A stretch of 64,000 nucleotides of DNA. Origin: Malachius bipustulatus (taxonomy: Eukaryota > Arthropoda > Insecta > Coleoptera > Melyridae). The DNA lies in assembly GCA_910589415.1 (NCBI GenBank), contig OU342630.1, forward strand, positions 75,574,186 to 75,638,185. Direction: 5' to 3'. This document shows positions 56,586 through 64,000 of the stretch, piece by piece. Both the position numbers and the translations under genes were made by a program. Under the pieces are notes generated by a model. It saw only the letters and a list, made by a program, of their open reading frames with translations, ran no database searches and had not been told where the DNA came from. Position 1 is the first letter of the stretch. Each line of letters opens with the position of its first letter.

Positions 56586-59084
56586 ATAATAGATAGGTGA
56601 AGTAATTTATGAGTCCTGCTGTTTTGTCAATGGTAAACAATAATTATTGAGAATGCAAAAAGTTCAAAATAATAATATTATATGTACCTATAGCTAAACA
56701 TATAAGGGATGAATTGGCAAAAAATAATTGTAGTTGAAAAATGCTTGTAAAAGTAGGATTATGGAAAACAGAAAACAATTTTTTTGAATATTTTGTGCTA
56801 TTGCTTGTTCATGAAAAATTAAGATACGAGCATGCAAAGATTTTTCCTATCTTTTCAGCCCTTTTCAATGTAAACTGTTTTGAAAACGAAAAATTGAGAT
56901 CTTTATTGTTTATAACTTTCTTAAAGCTGCTAGCTTTCTTAAAGAGAGGGTCTAGCTATCAAGAGTATTTTCATTTTTTCATTACACAATTTCACATTTT
57001 AATCAAAGTGAGATTAACAATTTTAGTAGACAAAAACACATTTGAAAAATACTGAAACTTATTGCATTGCAAATGTGAATTTGGCCAATCATTTCTTATA
57101 CTTACCTATTAACTTTCAATTAAAATTTCACGTCTTTCATGACAGAATAGCGAGTTTACCTAAGTGTATAAGATATCCCCAGTTTCTTTATCGAGATAAA
57201 TATCTGGTTCCATTTCTAAATCCAGTACGGATCTTCTTGCCAGCTTAGTCTAGTAACCCGATATCAGGTTTATAGCGGTTGTAGCCCGCATGTTCAATTA
57301 ATCTAAGCCCACTACTATTTGAAGGATTAAAGTTACTTTACCGCTGTAACAGATATTAACTTGAGAACAGAACCTCAATATGACAGATAATTGTGGAAAT
57401 TGTAAAAAATATAAATTAAATAAGCAATTTAAGAAACTCAGATCAATTGTTGTCTTAGAAAAGAATAGTTCCCCCGAATAATAGAATAGAACAGTGTGGA
57501 AAATTGAATTTCGTGCGTGACCGGGTCCTGGATCTGGCACCCTGGGTACAATATGTTTCTGCGACTTAGACATTTTTAGATTAAGTAATAATGTTAACGT
57601 TTAGTAAACATTTCCAACGTTGAAACATTTATGGTTTCATCTCCTACTTTCTAGAATCTTCTCGGGTAGGTCAGAATTTTATACCTCTGAAGACATGGAT
57701 GATCATCGAATTGCCACATCAGAAAGTGTAATTTTCTACCTTGTGCATAAGATCAGTTGACTACTAATCCATTCAGAGATTCATCACATGGAACTCCGGG
57801 ATCTATAACCAGTAACGACATCTATGTTTGTGATCAGTGTTTTTTTTATGAGAATTTATCATATTTTCAAAGGGCTGTTATAATATTCCCCTCCAAAAAT
57901 TCGAAGATAGAATGATAATTATTAAGAGATTGTTGGATTACCTACCAGGAAAAACGCAAATGAGTCAATTAAAATATTTATTTTAGGGTCTGTAGATAGA
58001 AATATAAATATGCTGCAAGTACAAACAATAATTATTAAATATAATAATAATTATTGTTTGTATAAATTTCCCAAATTGGTTTTCGAACGTATCATGTATA
58101 TACGTCAAAGTGGTTCATTTATTACTGCAGTGACAAATGACATTCGTTGTACAAATCGGTGAAGTTCTAAATTAGAAAAGTCACAGATGTCATGTTAATG
58201 AGAGTTTCATCAAAACGACGTCCATGTCACTCTTATAAATTGACGGGAAACATTCATTTTGCCAGCTGTGATTCATTTTTGACATGGATTATTACAGTAA
58301 CCTGTTGTCGATCACTATCACTAATCATTCACTCACCCACTGCGAATGATTTACATTATTGGAGAGTAGCACAAATAACTTTCGTAGCTTTTATAAAAGT
58401 TCTGATTACGTTTTCAGTTTTATCTATAATAAAACTAAAAGAAAGGTGCATCGATTGATCATAATTCATAATTAATTATTCAGTATCGTAAATGCCGGAT
58501 ATCTATAGGTGTCCGGTAAGTATCTCAATTATTTCTCGGGAACATATACAGCGGAGGTCTAAAAAAAAACTAAAAACCTAGTCTGTTATAAAAAAATCCC
58601 AAAGTGTCCCCAAAGGTAGACACAGAGACCAAAAAGGGTACCAGCGATTTACTTTCTTGGCTTTAACTATATTGAACCGACTTTTGATGAAATATTAATG
58701 TTTTATAGAAGCCATAAAGAGTAATTAAGCCATATCACAGTAGATAATTTAAAATTAAGGGATACTTTTCACGGAAACGCTTAATATTACCGTGAATTTA
58801 CTAAGCGATTCACCCAACTCTTGTTAATCAATAGTTATCAATATCAATAATCAAGTTTGAGAGAGGAGAACTGCATTTCAAAACGATTACAAACAGAACA
58901 CAAAACTCAACACAGAACTTCAACTGACAGTTTGCTTGTTTATGATAAACTGGGAAGCATGGCAAGATCTCCATTTAATAACCTGATTAAATTAGAACGA
59001 TTGGTCAGGATCACCATGTGGTAAACTTGGAAGGGTGCATGCTTTCAAACTCAGTCGAACAATAACAATGACCCTTTATTGTGG
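56586..59084. other. Non-coding stretch with a perfect hairpin
   Basis: 58021-58061 is a hairpin with 17-base perfect arms (ACAAACAATAATTATTA) and a seven-base loop. The ORF 56741-57055 overlaps sequence that resembles the inner arms of element E and is probably repeat-derived. The ORF 58192-58458 is unrecognised. Confidence 0.4.
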
Positions 59085-59695
59085 TGTGCAAGTAATAGCA
59101 TGACGTCCACGGCACACAGGATTTACCCACTCAAGACTTACTTGATTATTAATAAGCCAATCGTATTAATTGTTATCTCCATAAAGAGACGTCCTCAGGA
59201 CGCGCCTTGCGAAGGAACGACAAATCAAACGTCCTATTAAATAAACTGTGGATGTTATTCTGAACTTGTCTAATTTTCTCCAGCCGAATGACTTGAATCG
59301 TTTCGTGAATTGCAGATAACTATCTTTCACTGATTCAGAGGGATGAAATTCTCATATAGATGAAAGACCCCACCCTCCCTATTCACACACTGGTTCGGCC
59401 CTTAGCTCAAACGAAGGTATTATGTAGCAGGTATCTGTTTCAATTAATCACCGATTTCGGCGTGTATTAATTCCCTTTTGGTGTTAATTAAATAACTGGT
59501 AAATGTGTCCTATGACAGATCCGCAAGGCGAGGGTGTTCGCTTAATCAATGTAAACTAATCCGTAATTAATAATGTATTAGCCCGTAATTGCGTTCACAG
59601 CTTGACTATGACGACGGCGGGACCTCTGCAATGCAGCCCCGTTGCCATCTTCCGTCAGATCCTCGAATTAATGTAATTTACATGTAAATGTAAAC
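59085..59695. promoter_or_regulatory. GC-richer island with homeodomain-type cores
   Basis: This 600-base segment has higher GC and many TTAATTA/TAATTA/GTAATTA strings (for example near 59475, 59560 and 59587), no repeat signature and no long ORF. It reads like a conserved regulatory element, on composition and motif density only. Confidence 0.3.
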
Positions 59696-59989
59696 GCGTA
59701 TACTAGTTATGTATTATGTATAATAAGTATTATCCATAGTTTTTGACTAGAAAATGGTTTTGTGAGTATCTCAGAAATCGTTCATCTTTTGGTTAGCCAT
59801 AGTCAAGGGATTCTTTGGAACGAGTCGAATTATATGATACTCGTAAAATTACAGTTAGGTACGATTTATCTAAATAAATAAAGAGCGTGTTATCCGCCAA
59901 TGGGTTGAAGAATTTTTTATGAAGACTATCAAATCATGTACGTACCTACTTCAATAACTATTAGTATCCACAACTAACAACTGTCAAAA

Positions 59990-60162
59990 TTTTAGAGCCA
60001 ATTCTTAGATATTCATAAAATATTGAATTTTTCGAAGAAATTTAACCCTGTATCTCGAAAATTAAAGCTCCAACGACCCATGTCTTTGAGGAATGTATTC
60101 CGTATTTTTGTATTTCCTACATGCCCTCTAAGTTTGTGACACCTATTCATTAACACCCTGTA
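59990..60162 (+). mobile_element. Solo right arm with a nested-end junction
   Basis: TTTAACCCTGTA ends at 60052 and is followed directly by TCTCGAAAATTAAAGCTCC and a segment ending TTAACACCCTGTA at 60162. Two successive CCCTGTA termini 110 bases apart repeat the core-plus-wrapper junction of the complete foldbacks. The left arm was not found. Confidence 0.5.
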
Positions 60163-60482
60163 TATGACAAAAGTTACACCATGTTCATAATTATTTGCCA
60201 GAGCTTATATTTCACCACCAAGTATACCAATTATTATCCTAACGGCCTTCAAAGCATAGTGATTTGTATAAAAAATTCATTAGTGACCGAGTTTATGAAT
60301 GAATTAATTATTAATTCGCTCATTAATGGATGTTTATAAATAAATTAAGCTTTCAACAACCGGCAATTAGTTGGCGACGCGAATAATAATTGAACATCAC
60401 TGTAACATTTTGAAATTCAGTCATGATAATGATTTTTTAATTTTTGTGCAACGTTCTCAATTCTATTCAATTTCATTCGATC

Positions 60483-60979
60483 TACAGGTTAGCTGTTGAG
60501 TATGGACGAAGGCTCCGCGTTGCCAGAACTGTTTAACATATTGCTTTGACAATTTCAGGTGTCAAATCTGATAATCTTGCACATCTTTTGCAAAATTTCT
60601 CTTCATTCTCTATGCAAAAATGATTTTGTTGTCACATTTGTTGCAAAAATTAACGTCTTGGCAACATACCATTCTTGAATGAAAATTTTTTTCTAAAAAA
60701 AAATTTTTAATTATATTTTTTGCAAAATTTTTTTGAAATAAATTAGAAAACAGTATCATTTTTGTATAGGTAATAAATACCTACACCGTTCACATGACCT
60801 ATCTTCTCATAAAAAAAATCAAATTAGCAGCCGTATCGCAAAATTATTCGGCATAAAAATTATTTTTTTGTGTCAAGAAATGTGCAGTATTATCAGATTT
60901 GCTCCTGAAATTTTCAGAGCGATATGCTAAACCGTTCTGGCAACAGAGACTTGGTTCCATACTTAACATCTATCCTGTA
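60483..60979. mobile_element. Foldback element L, 497 bp
   Basis: The left arm TACAGGTTAGCTGTTGAGTA and on through GTTGCCAGAACTGTTTA, ATTTCAGG and AAATCTGATAATCTTGCACA pairs with the right arm ending CTATCCTGTA. About 100 bases are recognisable with roughly 80 percent pairing. The middle is AT-rich loop. No ORF. Confidence 0.78.
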
Positions 60980-61455
60980 TATTAGTATCCAGAAATCCTG
61001 TCTGTCACACTGCCGCGCTTATGTTAAAAATAAAGTAACAGACTTATGTAATTGGTCTGAATATAGTAAGTAGTAGTTCCCGATTCACACTCGCGAGAAC
61101 AGAACAATATCTAAATTATACGGGATTGCTTGCCAAAATGTTGATAACTGCGTTTTCATATGCAGAATATGCAGCAAAATAATACACAACCAATCCTACA
61201 TGGCAAGAGAGTTTCTTGAAGGGCAGGTAAGGGCTCGTTCTCGATAAAGGCGAACCCATTAGAAATGGAAAAGCAATGAAATTGGTGAAGTAGGGTGTTA
61301 AAAAAGTCCCGGTACCCCCCAATAATTCCTTAAATTTTGAGTTTTGAAAAATTTAAAAAAGGTAAATTTTTAATTAAATTACTATTGAGGTAATTTTTTT
61401 TATAAAGAAGTGAAATTCGTAATTTTTCATTTTGAAAGCAGTGTAGGTACATCTA

Positions 61456-61669
61456 AAACGGCTCCGAATATCGCAGAACGACTTACATGTCCCTATATAT
61501 CTTAACTTTTCATGTGTTACCTACATTTCAGCGTATAGGTACTTGAAATTTTTGTACAGGGTGATTGAAATTATCAGATTTTCATTTTTAAATTACATTA
61601 TAGGATAGTACATAAAAAGTTAAGTTGGGGACATGTAAACCGTTTTACGATATCGTGAGCCGTTTTTAC
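61456..61669. mobile_element. Hairpin related to the inner part of element E
   Basis: AAACGGCTCCGAATATCGCA and CGACTTACATGTCCC pair with GGGGACATGTAAACCG and ACGATATCGTGAGCCGTTTT. The ACTTACATGTCCCTAT block and its complement match those in element E near 44670 and 44835, so the two are related. Outer termini were not found with confidence. Confidence 0.65.
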
Positions 61670-61746
61670 TCACTTTTAACTGTAACTGTAAAAACTATTC
61701 TCATTGCATTTTCTCAGGAAACATGAAAAATGAAAATACAATAATA

Positions 61747-61818
61747 TACAGAGTGTTCAATATAAAAAATAGATAATTGTCATCATTATTGAGTCAAGAA
61801 TAATTCCAACACTCTGTA
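61747..61818. mobile_element. 72-bp minimal TIR element
   Basis: TACAGAGTGTT at 61747 and the exact complement AACACTCTGTA ending at 61818 enclose 50 unpaired bases. Both ends abut TA. The termini match those of element E's inner copy over TACAGAGTGT. Confidence 0.6.
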
Positions 61819-64000
61819 TAATGTTTTTTCTTACCCGTAATACTAAGCTTCCTAAAATTTCAATGTCAGGTAGGTAAATTCAATCTATCATATTCACCCT
61901 TGGAATAGTATAACGAACTGTTTCGTCTCGTGTGGGGTATATCATATCATATTATTCATTTTCATCTTTATATGGGAAGAAGAACTTCAGCAGCATCAAA
62001 GCCAACCTATACCTACTATGTAATTATTGTGACTGACGGCACAGACGGACACGGGACGTAAAGAAAATTACCCTTCAATGCACCTCTGTTATTACTCCTA
62101 GTCTCAAGTGGCATCTCACTCGCAAGTGCATTTGGCTTAATTTCATTGGCAAAATTGTTAAAAGTGTAAAAAATAAAATCGAGTTTACATAATTTCTACC
62201 CTCATTTAGGTCTTTGGTAAGTAAATTAGAAGAAAATTTTACGCAATTTATATTAAGAAAATAATTCGACCTAATTTACCTCGAATTGAGGTAAAGCTAA
62301 CATGAAATTTGATGAGAAATAGTTTCTTAGGCAAAAAATGCGAGTGTATCAGTTCTTCAGAAAATTTTCTTCCCTAAAATGCTTTGAAGCTTCCCAGTCT
62401 CACCGATCACAACAGAAATTCCGGATTGTTTAAAATCAATGTCTGTAGGTTTCAATTGGACGAATACTTAAGAAAATGTTTGCTTGAGTTACGATCTATT
62501 AAAAAAATATATTGTCGATTTTTCATCCATCAAAAAGAATTATTGAAGCAATTACATTATGTTCACAGCTTGTTTACTTTGCTGAACAATCTCCGAACAT
62601 TCCTAGAGCTTGTTAAATTCACCCATAAATCATCTAGCGTGCTGCTTAATCACAACAGAGTGATTTTAATAAGTGTGTAATTGAACAATGGTTGGCGCCC
62701 ATATGAGTTGTCTGCTTGGCAGAGCGCGACCATCTAATAGCTAATTATACGCCACGATACCATAAACCATATAGCACCCAGATTATAGCACTCTTTGGAC
62801 GCGGTCATTTCACAAGCCGCAATACTGCTTTCTCTTTCCCCTGACGACGGCTTATCTGCATAATTATTATCGCAGCTATCGCATATAATTATTAGTCTAA
62901 TGCCTGTTTAAAGGTAACAACACTTTTAATGTGAGACTCATGCAGCCAGACAAATTAAATCATGAGACATTTGGTGATCAAGAATGTTTGTAGAGGTGTT
63001 ACATGAAAATAGTCGAGCTTTGCTTTCTTTGTGTTTGCAAATCGAGTGCGAATTGTTTTGTTGGGGAAAAAATCAAGCTTTAAACGAACAAAACACATAG
63101 GTAACAAAAATTTCTCTTTAAATTGTTTCTGACGAAGTTAGAAAATCATAAAATGTCAAAAAAAGAGTTGACGGTTTAAATTGTTATCACATAGTACCAT
63201 AAAAGACTGAGAACATTAAGTTATTGTGAATAGATAAGATATGATGTTTTTTCTTTGATATATTATTTTCTTAGCCCTTTTTAACATTTTACTATTTTTG
63301 TATATTTTACATTCTCCTATAAATAAATAAGGCATTAAAGAATAATTTTTTTCATTACAATCAATAAAAATTAATAAATTTGTACTGGGAAATAATAATA
63401 GCCTTTCTAGTGATGTCAAAGCCAACTATGATTGCCATTTAAAGAAAATTACTTTCATTATAATAGTAAATGAAAGAGAGTAAAAAGATCGGAAAATCGA
63501 ATTTTCAAAATAATTGAAAAACAAAAAACGATAGCCAAATTTTTTAACGTTTTCTCGACGTCAATAAAAAATTGACGAGATCGAGGATGCGCGGGCCATT
63601 TTCCTGTAACTCTTCCAGCATCATATTTTCTGCATGATTGTCATTGTTCGATTTGGCATCTTTTTGCGGCCTCTACTAAGCTCGTTGAAGGCGAATTGGT
63701 AATTAATAGTAATGGACCATACGAACATCAAAATATATGATTGTAACAAACGGAAGTCAGGCGAAATATACGACTTAAAACAAATAACAAAAAACAGACT
63801 CTAAGTATATGTACATATAGAAGAAAAACGCTACACATGATGTCAAAATCACGAGAGTCACGGCATCAGCGAGTTGTAAAAGATTTCTGGACATTTATAA
63901 AAATTTAGAGCATCTGAAGGTGGCTTGCATGCTCGAGAGGAACGAGGTTATGTAAAACCCTTATATTTCAGTAAGAGTGTTGTACCATCAGAACCATCTT
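61819..64000. other. Non-coding stretch with a GC-richer island
   Basis: 62690-62960 is less AT-rich, with several TAATTA-type cores and no ORF, similar to the other candidate regulatory islands. The ORF 62384-62680 (98 codons, Leu/Lys-rich) is not recognised. A short hairpin lies near 63552-63585. Nothing else was identified to the window end. Confidence 0.35.

Noticed and set aside
56741..57055. 104-codon ORF as a gene
   Set aside because: Much of it resembles the arm sequence of the E-type element and it has no recognisable domain.

Overview
The window looks like intergenic or intronic DNA from an arthropod, probably an insect. It is AT-rich and full of TACCTACC-type short repeats. It carries non-LTR retrotransposons of the I and R1 types, a mariner-like transposase remnant and many terminal-inverted-repeat (TIR) elements. 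I see no operons, no bacterial features and no certain host protein-coding gene. The species cannot be named from the sequence alone.

The clearest object is a complete non-LTR retrotransposon at 21505-26945. It is flanked by a 13-bp target-site duplication, has an A-rich tail and two intact overlapping ORFs. ORF1 is a gag-like protein with a zinc knuckle. ORF2 carries an AP endonuclease, reverse transcriptase, RNase H and a C-terminal zinc motif, an I-clade layout. A DPE-like AGACGTG lies exactly 28 bases into the element, as in internal promoters of related fly elements. It looks young and possibly active. Older relatives are scattered around it: an R1-type RT fossil (8786-10470), a LINE 3' end (12985-13475), a gag-only relic (14641-15992), an RT C-terminal relic (29040-29480) and an I-type RT/RNase H fossil (55065-55990).

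The second theme, and the best candidate for something undescribed, is a family of long foldback (inverted-repeat) elements. Most end in TACAGGGTG-like termini next to TA. They are found at 11777-13500, 18799-19802, 20325-20869, 31777-34982, 35844-37262, 44483-45190, 50629-51402 and 60483-60979, with solo arms elsewhere. Several are nested concentrically: an inner palindromic element sits at the exact TA dyad of an outer palindromic element, leaving outer arms of nearly equal length (for example 55/54, 48/48, 110/107 and 121/123 bp). One shared core ends at TTAACCGAC-N-TCGTA and is wrapped by different outer palindromes in different copies. A 742-bp mariner-like element with 123-bp inverted repeats and a truncated transposase is nested in one of them. 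A separate 1.9-kb foldback lies at 41084-43011.

Other points of interest are a GAGGAAGTAY minisatellite (48300-49515) that interrupts what looks like the start of a C2H2 zinc-finger gene with IKEE/KEEP motifs; a tRNA-like (SINE head) sequence on the minus strand at 29636-29719; a possible secreted-peptide first exon on the minus strand at 5778-5918 with a TATA box at 6073-6080; a pre-miRNA-like hairpin at 46609-46679; and several islands of higher GC that read like conserved non-coding DNA. The remainder is AT-rich DNA in which I recognise nothing.
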